A stretch of 64,000 bases of DNA from Aspidapion aeneum (lineage: Eukaryota > Arthropoda > Insecta > Coleoptera > Brentidae), in assembly GCA_963576565.1 (NCBI GenBank), contig OY755038.1, forward strand, positions 63,467,622-63,531,621, in the 5' to 3' direction. The notes below the pieces were generated by a model. It searched no databases, was not told the DNA's origin, and saw only the letters and a program-made list of their open reading frames with translations. Shown piece by piece: positions 1 through 11,265 of the stretch (positions within the stretch are counted from its first letter, which is position 1; every line of letters starts with the position of its first letter). The position numbers were made by a program, and so were the translations under genes.

Positions 1-1724
1 AAGAAGCTGATCTAAGAAGTTGACATCAATTATCGCATTGCAACAGACTTTTGGCTTTTCCTCCAGATTAATATCTCCGAAATCAATCGGCATTTTTGAT
101 TTATGAAAATCGGGCCATTCGTTTTCGGGAGACCACAAAAACGACGGTGCGTTCCACCACATGTCATGTGACATGAGCTGTGAAGGGGTGGCCCCTCGTG
201 ACGCAATATCGGCTGCATTCAAAGCAGAAGGAATGTAGCGCCACGAGTTTGAGGGAATGATTTCTTGGATTCTACTGACTCGATTTCCAACAAAGGTTTG
301 CCAGCGATTAGGAGGGGATGAAAGCCAGTGCAATACGACTTGCGAATCGCAGATAGTAACGATATTTGTAAAAGTTATTTTTCCTTCATAGCTAGATAAA
401 ACGAAGTCAATTAATTCGCTTAAAAGAAATGCGCCTAGGAGTTCTAGCCTAGCCAAAGTTTGTGACTTTATAGGCGCGACCCTAGATTTTGCAGATATGA
501 GAGAAACAGATATATTATTCTCCTCCTCTACACGAAAATATACGACGCCCGCGTAGGCTCGAATTGAAGCGTCACAGAAGCCGATGATTTGACAGGTATT
601 GGTTTTTGACAGTTTGATTTGTCGGGGTAATTGAAAATTGGAAAGAAGCGGGAATTCAGAACGAAGTTTGTTCCAAGAGTCGATGATAGAAGAATCTGGT
701 TCTTCGTCCCAGCCTATTTTTGATATCCACAACTGTTGCAAAATAAATTTTGCTTGTAGCAACAAGGGACAAAGAAAACCTAAGGGATCGAAGATTGTTC
801 CTATGATAGATAAAATAGAACGTTTGGTTGGGGATTTGTCCTTCATTCGGCATTGATAAGAAAAAATGTCGTTTTTTGGATGCCATTGAAGTCCTAAAAC
901 TTTGATAAAGTGGGGTTCCTCCTTGTCGAAAGAGAGGGGCATTTGACGATCGGACTCTGGCAATGTTGCCAATAACTCAGGACAATTGCTTGCCCATTTT
1001 TTAAGTTCAAATCCTCCCGACTTCAACAAATCATTGAGTTCTGTTTGAAGGGAGAGAGCTTCAGAAAGCGAAGGGCTAGTTCTCAAGATATCGTCGATAT
1101 AGATTGACGTTTTTAGAACAGTACTAGCCATAGGAAAAAGTTCCTTTTCTCTCTCTGCCAGCTCATTTAAGGTACGCATGGCTAGAAAAGGTGAGCATGT
1201 CATGCCAAAAGTGACAGTAGAAAGTTCCCACACTGAAAGTGGGTCCTGTGGAGAAATCCTCCACAATATCCTTTGATAAGGACGGTGATAAGGATTAATA
1301 AGGACTTGGCGGAACATCTGTTTGATATCAGCAATGTAGGCAATAGGATTAAGACGAAACGTAAGGAGTAAAGAAGCAATATCCTTTTGAAGTTTCGGTC
1401 CAGATAACAATGTGTCATTGAAACTAATATTTTTGGGGTGACTGCCGAACAATCCCAGACTACCCTTAATTTTGTACTTAAGCTTTCGGGCTTTAGTACG
1501 CAATGTTGGGCTAAAAAACACGATACGTCGACCTTTGGTTGACTAGATAAAACTAAACTCATATGATTAGAATCGATATAGTCTTGCATGAAACTTGAAT
1601 AGGCAGTGTACAGATCAGGATTTTTGATTAATCTATTTTCTAGAAGTAAAAATCTACGATAAGCTTGCGGATAAGTATTTCCTAGGTCAGGGTTTATTTT
1701 ATCTTTAAACGGAAGATCTACCAT
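1..1724 (-). pseudogene. BEL/Pao Pol: reverse transcriptase and RNase H-like region
   Basis: The frame from 1724 gives the Pao RT N-terminus (YMVDLPFKD-like start, NPDLYTAY, then KLRVVWDCSA). Near 1433 it shifts by one frame; the continuing frame appears open from about 1435 to the window edge. That part holds ADIKQMFRQ with the first catalytic Asp, TFGMTCSPF, and the intact YIDD box near 1097-1108. It then holds the connecting region (WASNCPEL, GLQWHPK, DPLGF) and the A17/RNase H-like segment (GFCDAS, LARLELLGA, DSQVVLHWL, ADIASRG). The integrase would follow beyond base 1. The active-site motifs are intact, so decay is mostly by indel. No separate start codon is expected, as Pol is a polyprotein part. 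Confidence 0.88.
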
Positions 1725-1867
1725 GAACCTACCGCTCGGTTGCCGTAATACACTAAAAATAAAAATTCTGCTTGTTTTTCTTCCTTTGATAAGATTTGTT
1801 TTTTAGGCAAATGTTCGATTTCCCAAAACCTAGGGAGAATGACCTCTAAAGGAGGTGAATGACTCGT

Positions 1868-2119
1868 TCAAAAACAACTGGTTCGTTCCGTAAGACTACC
1901 TACTTCGTCAACCTTTCTCATGACGACCCAGCCAAAGATAGTTTCAAGGGCTGAAGGCTGCCCTACCTGTCCAAGAACCCTGCCCTCCTTGAATATCTGT
2001 GCGAATAGCTCGCAACCAATAACCAGGTCCACAGGTCTAGATTTGAAATAAGATGGGTCGGCAAGTTTAAGGTTTTCCAAGTGTTTCCACTGATTAGCGT
2101 TCAAAGAGAATGTAGGCAT
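1868..2119 (-). pseudogene. BEL/Pao protease C-terminal half (DUF1758)
   Basis: This 83-residue frame contains ADPSYFKSRPVDLVIGCEL and ETIFGWVV, matching the latter half of Pao aspartyl proteases: the VDLVIG strand and the terminal GWV motif. The catalytic DSG half is in the preceding frame, and the two are separated by a frame change around 2120-2200. It is one module of a broken polyprotein. Confidence 0.8.
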
Positions 2120-2186
2120 ATTGGAACACAGTTGTGGAACAACAATTGCTTCGAAATTAAGTAAAGGAGTGACATGTCCTTGTGGC

Positions 2187-3661
2187 TTAATGTGACATTA
2201 AACGAGTAAAAGAAGACATCTGATTTAATCCGAATATTTCAGTGGTGTAACTTCGCCTAGGAAGATTAAGACGCTGAATACACTTTTCACTGATGAATCC
2301 TGTCTGTGATCCAGAATCAAGCAGTGCCCTTACAGGTTGAAAATTTCCGCAACCGTCCATAACATCTATTATGGCGGTGCATAAAAGAAAGGTACCTGAA
2401 GGTCCTGAGGCATTTAATGACACATGAAGATTATTGACAGGTGGTGTGTGAATGACAGGACTAGTATCTTGGCTTCCAGACTCTTGATTAGTTTCTAAGA
2501 TATGAGTTAAAGTGTGGTGCCTTTTACTATTGCAAGTCCTGCATGAATATTTTGATTTGCACGTATCTACGCCATGCAGGGGATGAAAACACGCTAGACA
2601 TAATTTTTTCTGCTTGACGAAAGATAGGCGATCGATAGGTGAGAGATCAAGAAATGTTTGACATTTCGAAAGCACGTGACCTTGATTACACCGGAAACAT
2701 TTTATTCCCGTACTTGAATTAGTTGAGGTGCCAGCCAGTCCTATAAAAGGCGAATTGGATGATTTATAGGTAGGCTTTTGCCCAAACTGATTTCGCATAG
2801 AATTTGAATTTTGATAGGTAGGCTTTTGCCCAGACTGATTTTGCATAGAATTTGATTTTTGATAGATAGGCACCTTTTTGGGTGCTGTTGATTGAGGAAG
2901 TGATTCCAAAACTTTACATCTTTTTTCTAGAAATTGAAAAAGTGACTGAAAAGTGGGAATTTCGGTAATAGTATTAGCGTGACTCATTTCGAAATTTGAA
3001 CGCGTTGGAATATCCAATTTTTCTAATAAAATGAAAAAAATAATAAAGTCCCAACTGACAACGTCAAAGCTAAGTGATTTTAAAATTTCTAGGGATTCAG
3101 AAAAGGTGTCAATTAAATTACGCAATTTTTTAGCTGACTCGTTTTTTAAGGTGGAGTTCATAATTGAGCTTAAAGCATCATTTGCGAGGTCTCGCTTGTT
3201 TTGATATCTATTGACTAAATTGTCATAAGCAATTTTATAATTTTGATCAGATAAGCTAATCCCTGATATCAATTTTAAAGGCTCATCCTCGAGATATGAA
3301 AATAAATATTGAAGTTTTCGAACGTTACTTAGACTTTGATTTTGATCTATAATGTTATTAAAAAGATCGAAAAGCTTGGCCATAATTTTTTATCACCTCG
3401 GAATATGGGAATACCTAACTCTTTGAGTTTTGGAGTTTCAGATTCGTTTTGTCGAACATATTATCCCGAAAAGGATGGGGCCTCAACCGGAAATATTTTA
3501 GAGTAAACCCCCTTACACGCATAAAAATATTTACGAGCTTCTGAAAGGATCGCATCCTGCGTTTTAAACTCCTCGTCGTCCGCGTCGTCTATCAACATAA
3601 TGACGTCATTATGTGCCAGCATGCATTTATCGAAGGTTTCATCCAAATCGGAATACCTCAC
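2187..3661 (-). pseudogene. BEL/Pao Gag (DUF1759) with zinc knuckles and protease start
   Basis: Two minus-strand pieces (3461-3661 and 2187-3383) encode one Gag. The N-terminal piece is charged and helical, ends at a stop at 3461, and probably lacks its own start, since the frame is also open upstream. The 398-residue second piece begins at the DUF1759 core (DLFNNIIDQN, YLEDEPLKLI). It continues with a CCHC knuckle (CFRCNQGHVLSKC) and further Cys/His pairs around CLACFHPLHGVDTC and CRTCNSKRHH, and ends with the protease motif LLDSGSQTGF. A 16-residue stretch (QKPTY.NSNSM.NQ.G) occurs twice in tandem just before the knuckles. A frameshift near 3390 separates the pieces. Gag would form the particle and package RNA; this copy cannot make it. 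Confidence 0.88.
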
Positions 3662-4080
3662 TTGAAACTCGTTTCTCGCTTTTTCCCTCTTTTCCGCGGC
3701 TTTTTTGACAGATAATTTTACCTTTGAAATGACGAAATTGTCGGTAAATATACAATTAACGCTAAATTAATGCTTCTGAAATAGAAAAATGACGAATTGT
3801 CGAAAATATGCACTAATTTATCGCAATTGATGAAAATTGTTTTAAATATCGAAATGATATGAAACACCCTAACACATAAATGAGAAATGTTTTTGTTGGT
3901 TTTGTTTTGTGGTTCCTTCGCTTTGTTTACTGAATGACCACGCGCTACACACGTGCTTGTTTATACCACGCGGACTTTCTCTCGTTTTCAATACGATGCG
4001 AAAAAATTCAAGGCCGCCTTGTTTTCGGCTTGCAAATAATTATTAATACCGTCGTATGGATTTATTATTTAAAAATAATT

Positions 4081-4099
4081 CGGCTCGAAAAGGACCACT
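4081..4099 (-). other. tRNA primer-binding site of the BEL/Pao element
   Basis: Minus-strand TGGTCCTTTTCGAGCCG follows the proposed LTR end by two bases. It begins with TGG, as expected for pairing with a tRNA CCA end, and resembles primer-binding sites I associate with insect BEL/Pao elements. The tRNA was not identified. Confidence 0.55.
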
Positions 4100-4101
4100 T
4101 A

Positions 4102-4540
4102 TGTTAACTCGCGGATAGAAAAACGTTAAATGCAATGGACTGTATAAGTTAATTAATGATAGCGCGAGCAAACATAAATATATTGATATGAAATTATTTG
4201 TGCCACACAACGATAATCAGAGACAAATGCACTCATCACTTTGCATCCACTTTCTCCACGTTCCAAGGGGCCCCTGACTGGATCTAATGATGTCACCACG
4301 TAGCTGAAGGGCTGAAGTTTCTAGTTCTATGCTTCAGTACACAAAAATCGAGCACTTTCAGGTGTAGATATTTGAAATAGTTGGAGAACGAAATTAACAC
4401 GCTATTTTCTCTAGGCGATTGACAAGGATCTCACTGGTTGTTGGTGCGCATGTCCAAATACGTGAAATGCGTTTTGTCCTTTCATACAATTGTGTGGTTT
4501 TAAAAATATATATAAACAACCGCGAAATTTAGCGAGAGCT

Positions 4541-4544
<4 letters not shown>
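4102..4544 (-). repeat. 5' LTR of the BEL/Pao element
   Basis: On the minus strand the 443-bp segment begins TGTTAGCTC and ends GAGTTAACA, giving the TGTTA/TAACA ends expected of an LTR. It is followed after two bases by a primer-binding-site-like sequence. The outer end abuts the TA repeat. The second LTR is outside the window, so the limits rest on these ends only. Confidence 0.7.

Positions 4545-4603
<59 letters not shown>
4545..4603. repeat. (TA)n microsatellite
   Basis: About 29 uninterrupted TA units lie directly against the outer end of the BEL/Pao LTR. Confidence 0.98.
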
Positions 4604-4606
<3 letters not shown>

Positions 4607-6296
4607 AAAACAAAACATAATTTTTGAGAGAAATAACATTACAAATAGTAAAAAACAAAACCTTAAAATAAATTTTTCATTACTATTTATTTTATTTTAT
4701 ACTATTAGTATTATTTGTCTTATAAATTATGTTAAGTTTTAAAAAAATATCTATTTAAATTTGAGTGTGCAAACTTTTAATTTACATTACAAACTGAAAA
4801 AAGAGCTTTTTTAACCGAACAGGCCCTAAAAGAGTATATTTATATACAATTTCAACAGTTAGAAATGATTGAAAAATTAAAAGTATCTTTTAGAAAAGGC
4901 TAATTGGGATTGAAAAGTTATTTGCTAATAATAATAAATAGTTTTGGATCACTAATCGAAATAAAATTTAATTACCAGACAACATTACAAAAAAAAATAT
5001 ACAAAAAACAAAATAAAATAAAATTAAATTTAAACACCTAATTTGGATTTAAGACATTTTATTTACACCATAATTTAAGTGGATATTGTTAGGGATTTTA
5101 GGACATTTTTCTAACTTTAACTAAAAGATAAAGTATTTTAGTATTCTTTTAGCAGACTTTTTTTATCAAACCCGTTTCTTTTTTGTTACTTATCCTTATG
5201 TATACGCCAAGAACGTAAGAAAGAGGAATATAATAATACTAAAAAAGAAATAAAAAGGCGTCTTTGATGAGCAAATCTTTTCTGATATGTGAAACCAAAA
5301 ATGGATTTTTGATTCTCGTGATGACAGCACTAAGGAAAAAAATATTGCTTTTTAACCGAGTTCTGAAAAAAAGTACAAGAGGAAATATATATAAATGGAG
5401 TTTTTTGGGTTGTTCAAAGCTATGTTAATGACACCGTAATTTTACGTTAACTATTTGGTTAGCACAGTTTTCCATATTATTCGTAGTTCTAAGATCGCCC
5501 ACAATATTACAAAAACCGAAAAAAGCTTAGCTAAAAGTACGTAATTCTGTACGAAAATAAAAACAAAATTTTCTTTAAAAAAATGTTGATACAGTACAGT
5601 AGTGGGTACACTCGTGTTCTGTTTAACGTACTACAGAAAAATAAGCAAATGAGCGGTAATTATTAATTTCCAGTTAACGATGGATAGCATTAATTCAATG
5701 TAAACGAACATTAATGGTATGATCACGGCATCGGCAGGTGTGTAGCAAAAGTCCGGGGGGGGGGGGGTGAAAAGGTGACCGTAAATAAGCATACAGGATA
5801 AAGCGAAAAGAAAATATTGACACAGAAAAAAACGCACCCCAAAAAAGCGCATACCAAAAAAGCGCCTTTAGTAAGACATCGCACAGGGAAATCAAACTGA
5901 AATAAATTTAATTAATTCTCAAGAATTAAAATGTTCTATGTAAAAAATATACAGGTTAAATTACTTGATCATCTTAAAATTTCCACAAAAAGAGAGAAGT
6001 CTATATATATATCTATAAATAAATAAAAATTAATATTTCGTGCAATTCTCAACACAGAACTTAAATTTTTCAACATTCTAGTTTAAACTTTTTATCCCCC
6101 CCCCCCCCCCCCCTATCCTGAATTATTTATTGGGTACAATCCTGTCTGATCATTGAAATTTTTAAATGGTTTTAAAAACATTCAAGCGTGGTTTGATGGA
6201 TTCAAGATACGGTATTATATGACCCACTCGAAGGGGGAAATCTCAAGAGATCCAAACACTGTCCCCCTTGCAAACGTACGATAAATACCAAAAAAT
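4604..6296. other. AT-rich stretch without a recognised gene
   Basis: No coding signal was recognised. It contains a run of 13 G at 5755-5767 and a run of 18 C at 6096-6113. Both are prone to slippage, and open frames reading across them are not credible. Confidence 0.7.
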
Positions 6297-7006
6297 ATAT
6301 ATAGGGTGTCTTATAACTTAGGGCCAATAGTGCAGCAGATGATAAAGGAGGTTATTTTTGACAAAAATAATTATATAATATGGGGGTCAAAAATTATCTG
6401 ATTTTAAAATGTAGGATTTTTAAAGTTAGAGGAGTGGGCGAAAAAATGGTTTCACAAAAAAAGGAAATCTGTCACCCCCAAATATATACTTAGCTAATTG
6501 TGATCCAAAAATGTTGTATTCCCCTTTTTGATAAAATTACAAGTTGAGGAGGTACAGGCTGTCAAAATGTCCTTCGAAAATGTATACAAAAATAATATAT
6601 ATTATTTATTACATATTCTTTTAAAAAAATATCAAGAATATTTTATTATTGTGTCCCTAAAACTTATTTTCAATAACAAAAAGTATTAGGAAAAAGATTA
6701 CGTTTATTATGGTATTTATAAAAGTTTCTACCAAAAAAATAGTGTTTCCGGAAAAAATTTGACGGCATAATTTTTTGAACATTTTTTTATGTTTTAAATG
6801 ATTGCTCTTCTTTTAATACAGGACGTTATCAAATTTCATATTTTTACTGGGTTTTTAAAAAAGTTTAAAAAGTCGACAACTTTGATGCTATATCTCGAGA
6901 AAGAAAAAGTTTTGACTCCCGCATTACATGAACTTTTCCATCAGAAATTACCTCCTCTATTATCTGTTTGCCTATGGCCCCTAAGTTTATGGGACACACT
7001 GTATAA
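6297..7006. mobile_element. Non-autonomous TIR element, about 710 bp
   Basis: The left end (TATATAGGGTGTCTTATAAC, then TTAGGGCCAATAG) matches the reverse complement of the right end (TATACAGTGTGTCCCATAAA, then CTTAGGGGCCATAGG) over about 60 bp with mismatches. The inverted match continues into the GATAAAGGAGGTTATTTTTGA-like interior. The interior has no transposase. The ends resemble the widespread 'TACAGGGTGTCCC' insect MITE ends; the superfamily is not assigned. A TATA-type target duplication is possible but merges with flanking TA bases. Confidence 0.65.
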
Positions 7007-7500
7007 TGGCGTGCTTTGTTATTAACACAAGATAAAACGCGTGTTATACACAAAGCGAATTTATGGTTCAAGAAGTTTTGGATTAAGTTAATACTTTAAA
7101 TGAATTTTACTCAACATCTCCTTTATTTAAGGGCTTTATATTTGACATCAAAAGAATAATAAGAAAGTATAGAGTCAGCGATTTGAACCATCTTCTATCC
7201 CTTTAATTTTTGTTGCGACACTGCAAATAACTAAAAGCATAATTTAAAAAATAGAAACTTAAAACTACTTGTTAGTGTGTAAGGTTTTTATTTATAAAAC
7301 GATATGATTTATGTACCTACCATTGAAAAATTTGAACACAAAAATTAGTTTTATATTTTATTATTTTAAGCTATTTTTAGTATTTATTTTATGTTAGAAT
7401 TAAAGTGATTTAATAAAAACAACAGTGATTTAAACTTATACGAAGTATTACTCGCGGAAATTAGTGCACTTTTGCATGCGCTAAAACCAGTGGTCAAGGC
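7007..7500. other. AT-rich stretch without a recognised gene
   Basis: I see no repeat ends, RNA gene or protein similarity here. Confidence 0.6.
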
Positions 7501-7539
7501 TGCAATTTCACTAGATTGTTGGTCCTGTCAAAACATTCT

Positions 7540-8260
7540 TAAAGGCGTCAACTGCTTCCTCTGATAACTAAAAAAATCTTTGACCACGCAGTCCATTCTT
7601 GATTTTCCGAAAAGTATAGAAATCGTTGGGACTTAGGTCGGGACTATATGGAGGATGGTCCAACCATTCATCGTTTTGTTGGGTTAAAAATTCAACGGTT
7701 TTTTGTGCTTTGTGCAAACTTCCATTGTCTTGGTAGAGGATGCCTCTTCGTCGTTCGGGATTCGTTTTCCGAAGCTCAGCAATGACTTTCGGCAAACAAA
7801 TGGTGATGTATCAATCGACAGTAACATTCCTTTGATCATCCAGAGGAATTTTTGCTATATGACCTACTTTTGGGACAAATGTCGTGACCATCTTTTTGGA
7901 TACACTTCGAGAACTGATGACTTTTGTTGGTTTTTTTTTCATTTTAGAACCCCCAAACAGACGATTGACGTTTATTTTCAAGCTTATATGAGTAAATCCA
8001 CGATTCATCGCAACTAACAATGCTGTCCACGTTTTTGGAGTTTCCTGCCTCAAGGCGTTCTAGTTTTCTGACACCAATTGACCCTAGCTTCTTTCCGTTC
8101 TTCGGTTTATAGTTGCGGTATCCAGGGTGAAACTAATTTTCTTACCCCTAATTCTTCATGCAAAATTTTTTGATTGAGGTCTTTGAAATCCCCAATAAAA
8201 TCTCAATCTCGGGATATGTCACATGTCGATCTTTAGAATGAGTAATTGTGAAGGTTAAGT
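7540..8260 (-). pseudogene. mariner (Tc1/mariner, DD34D) transposase relic
   Basis: Read on the minus strand, fragments of a mariner transposase appear in order: an N-terminal helix-turn-helix part (KDRHVTYPEIEILLGIS, KILHEELGVRKL), CDESWIYSY with the first catalytic Asp, KKMVTTFVPKVGHIAKIPL, LYQDNGSLHKA with the second Asp, and HPPYSPDLSPNDFYTF with the third. Exactly 34 residues separate the second and third Asp, the mariner spacing. A TGA replaces an expected Trp near 7811, and at least two frameshifts (near 7950 and 8100) break the frame, so it is dead. The cut-and-paste enzyme would act on the element's TIRs, which I could not place. Confidence 0.85.
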
Positions 8261-9436
8261 TTTAGTAATGACATTCGATCAGCGTCGCTCTCTACGTCCC
8301 TATATGCAAAATATAAAAGACCCTTTTTAATAAAAAAAAATATTTTAATATTCTAATTATTTGCAGTGATGTTTACTTCTTACAAAATTAAATATTAGAC
8401 GACTCGTCTCCGGGTCAAATTACTGTAACGGAAATTTCGACTAGTCACATTTTATTGGACAAAAGTATGGCATTTCATTTCAGAAACAGAAATTAACCTT
8501 TAAATATCCCGAATTGTCAAGATCAAATTAGCCATGTGATTATAGTTTAAGAAACTTTGGTCTGAGGTACAGTAAGTTTTAATTTTAGGAGAAAAAAGTT
8601 ACCTTTTAGCATTTTTATAGCTACTGCTACAGTTAAGTAGCACATCGAATTTTATTGTTTTTCTGTGATTTTAGTAATCTTTTGGGAATAGTTCGCCAAA
8701 ATGCGAGGCACCAAACCTGCTGAATAAATTAAACGCAAGATTGTTGCTTAATATGCTGAAGATCTTATGCTAAAGTTATGAAGTGCGCTTTAGGGAAAAC
8801 GCAAACCTCTCAAATCTTTTTAGTCTTACTATCTCAGTTAATAATATATGTAGTAAAATTAAGCGAAATAAATTTCTCTGATTTTAGGAGGAAAATTCAG
8901 AAATTAGAAATTTACACCCTAAAACTAAAATTTGTTGTCCCAAAAAGACCTTGTGAAAAAACATAATATTTTTTGCAGAAATATTTTAATTTATTAATAG
9001 GTTAAATAAGAACATTTTAAAAAAGCCTCTTTTACTAATAAGTAAATTTAGATAACTCTTTGTATAGGGAAACATGGATAAAAAAATAGGTACTAAAGAC
9101 CATGATTTTCTGCTGTACCATTTAGGCTTAATCTCAATATGTTAGAAACTAGAAATACGAGGTGATTAAATTTAAGCATGTGTGACATGACATGACATAA
9201 CATGACGTTACCTCATATTTCGTTTACGGTAAGTTGCTTAAATTCATTTAACTGTATTAATCTGACCTATGATGAACTGTCCTGTCCATAATGAAACCTA
9301 ACCTGATCTTAGGGAAATCGGACAGAACCTGACCCATTTCTGAACTATCTAATCTTCACAACTTTATGTTAAAACTTTATTCTATTTTTTTTAAATACTA
9401 TATTTTTGAAACAATAGAACCAAGTCTGATAAAAAA
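8261..9436. other. No recognised gene; small pentamer repeat
   Basis: AT-rich sequence without a supported gene. A short imperfect ACATG pentamer array lies near 9184-9206. A 62-codon frame at 8778-8966 has no recognisable features. Confidence 0.6.
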
Positions 9437-9454
9437 ATTAATGGATGGATCTGA

Positions 9455-9895
9455 TACATTCCTAGCCCATTAGCACACTCCAAGTGAACTCCACGCTATA
9501 TCAGGCATAAAAACAGTTTTTATAAATATCTCGGAAACGGAAGCTCCTATGAAATTTTAATAACAGAATAAAATATTGAAAAAATTTTGTTCTACCATCT
9601 ACTGATAACCAAATATTGATACAATGCTACATTAAGGAGTAATAATTTTCAATTTTTACACTGTCAAAAAACTGTCACTAATATTATTCGATTTACCAAA
9701 ATCTAATCAGCCTTTTACTGTATTGCACACTATTTTACCTAAAAATTTCATGAAAATCGGTTTAATGGTATAGGAGCCATCGAGGTATGTCAAAAACAGC
9801 CAAATAAAACGACTAGGTATCTGAATTTTTTTTTTCCAAAACAATACGTCCTCTGGACATTGCTGCCTGGGCTAGAAAAGTAATAAATAACAACT
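9455..9895 (+). mobile_element. Family F short-TIR element, copy 1
   Basis: The left end (GATACATTCCTAGCCCATTA) and right end (GCCTGGGCTAGAAAAGTAAT) form short imperfect inverted repeats of the type TACCTTCCTAGCC. The interior shares AATATCTCGGAAACGGAAGC, CCAAAATCTAATCA and GAAAATCGGTTTAATGGT with copies at 15690-15978 and 33780-34165. No protein is encoded. It is probably a non-autonomous DNA element of unassigned superfamily. Confidence 0.6.
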
Positions 9896-9911
9896 AATGC
9901 AACAAATCAGT

Positions 9912-11255
9912 TGCCCTCCTAGCCCGCTCAGCAATAGCTAGAGAAGGTAACGTTTTCGACGAAAAAAACATTTGAGAAACACCAAATTTGAGTGTATTTT
10001 GAGGCTCCGAATGGAACAAGCGAAGTATCAAAGGAGCTAAATATCAAAAAGGCGAAGTAATAAAAGAGAGAAGTAACAAACGAGCGAAATGTCCAAAGAG
10101 CGAGTCATAAAAGTAATAAAAGTGAGAAAAAAAAACAGAATGTAACAAATGAGTAAATAAGAAACGAGTAATGTTATAACGGAACGAAGTAATAAAAGAG
10201 CGTATGTAATAAATGAACAAAGTAACAAATGCGCAAAATAATAACTAATATATTTTAAAAAAAACTTCCCTAACTTATTTCTCGGGATTCTAAAGGGTAT
10301 GAATTTAACCCAAACCAAATCAAACCGAACCAACCAAAAAAAATATTTTATTAAATTACCTCCCTTGTCTTTCTTTTTAGAGATCAAATTGGTATTTTCC
10401 TAACTTTTGTCAATTGATCGCAAACGTGTCCTAACCGGTCCAGATACCCCTGACCTTTTTCCGTCAATAAAAATGTCCTCAAGTCACAGGTTAGGATAGG
10501 CTTGTGCTCTATGACCAAAGGTTACAATAACACTGATTTCACCTTAATTTTATCTTCCCAAAATAACGACTAGAAAGCTAATTTAGATAAATAAATTTTT
10601 GAAAAAATGTTTCGGTTTTGTTCGGTTCCGCCAGGCCTAGGAATTTTTTTTTTAAATTAGTTTTGAGGAAATGTTTTCGAAACAATTTCTATTTGAAGAA
10701 AATGTTCTCAAACAAAATTGTTTACATTTGTTTTATTGGCTCTTTTATTACATTCCTCTTTTCTTACTCGCTCGTTTAGTATATCCGCTCTTTTAGTACA
10801 TTCACTCTTTTATTCTTCGCACTTTTATTATGTCGTACTATTGTTAATTCGCACTTTTATTACATCACACTTTTATTATTTCGCTCATCTATTACTTTGC
10901 TCTTTTGTTTATTCGTTCATTCGTTACTTCTCTCCTTTAATACTAGCTTTTTCATACTTCGTTCTTTTGTTACTTCGCTCTTTTGATACTTCGTTCCTTT
11001 AATACTTCGCTCTTATGATGCTTATTTCTTTTGTTACTTTGCTCTTTTATACTTTGCTCATTCATTCCGGAGCCGTATTTTGACTAATCTTAGCACTATA
11101 ATAGTCTACTGTAAAGAGAAATATAGTACCTATAACACGTTTTTTGGAGCTTTCGGTTCTAAAATATTTATAAAAACTGTTTTTAAGGCTGATATAGCGT
11201 GAACATTACTTGGAGTGTGCTAATAGGCTAGGAAGGTATCAGATGTATGATGGAT
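9912..11255 (-). mobile_element. Family F copy 2, inverted and interrupted
   Basis: Immediately after copy 1 the same ends recur in the opposite orientation. The family-F right end is at about 9912-9990 (CCTCCTAGCCCGCTCAGCAA). The left end is at 11150-11255 (TGGAGTGTGCTAATAGGCTA, then GGAAGGTATCAGA). The interior is replaced by a palindromic element of about 1.1 kb. Together, copies 1 and 2 give the locus long inverted arms of about 110 bp (9437-9560 against 11145-11262). Confidence 0.55.
9995..11082. mobile_element. Palindromic element with arms of 16-bp tandem units
   Basis: The left arm (about 10018-10250) is a tandem array of a 16-bp unit of the form GCGAAGTAACAAAAGA. The right arm (about 10735-11062) is the same unit in inverted orientation, for example TACTTCGCTCTTTTGA. 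The outer ends also match in inversion (TTTTGAGGCTCCGAATGGA against its complement at 11062-11082). A core of about 480 bp separates the arms. Open frames across the arms are hydrophobic repeats with no protein character. Related sequence lies at 17505-17840 and 32255-32705. Confidence 0.65.
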
Positions 11256-11265
11256 CCATTATTTT

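Larger units (their letters stand above)
1..4544 (-). mobile_element. BEL/Pao LTR retrotransposon, 5' part
   Basis: The minus strand carries, in order, an LTR, a primer-binding site, gag with zinc knuckles, an aspartyl protease, a reverse transcriptase and an RNase H-like region. The last frame is still open at base 1, so the integrase and 3' LTR lie outside the window. The DUF1759-type gag, the DUF1758-type protease and the Pao-style RT identify the BEL/Pao superfamily. Several frameshifts and stops show a dead copy. It sits directly against a TA microsatellite at 4545-4603, which was probably the insertion target. Confidence 0.9.

Noticed and set aside
980..1040. GGTTCAAATCC-like words suggesting a tRNA
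   Set aside because: TTCAAATCCTCC near 1005 is inside the BEL/Pao RT frame and no cloverleaf can be drawn around it.
10037..11002. Hydrophobic open frames of 94-116 codons
   Set aside because: They are translations of the 16-bp unit arrays (Leu/Phe/Tyr/Ser-rich) and change with unit length.
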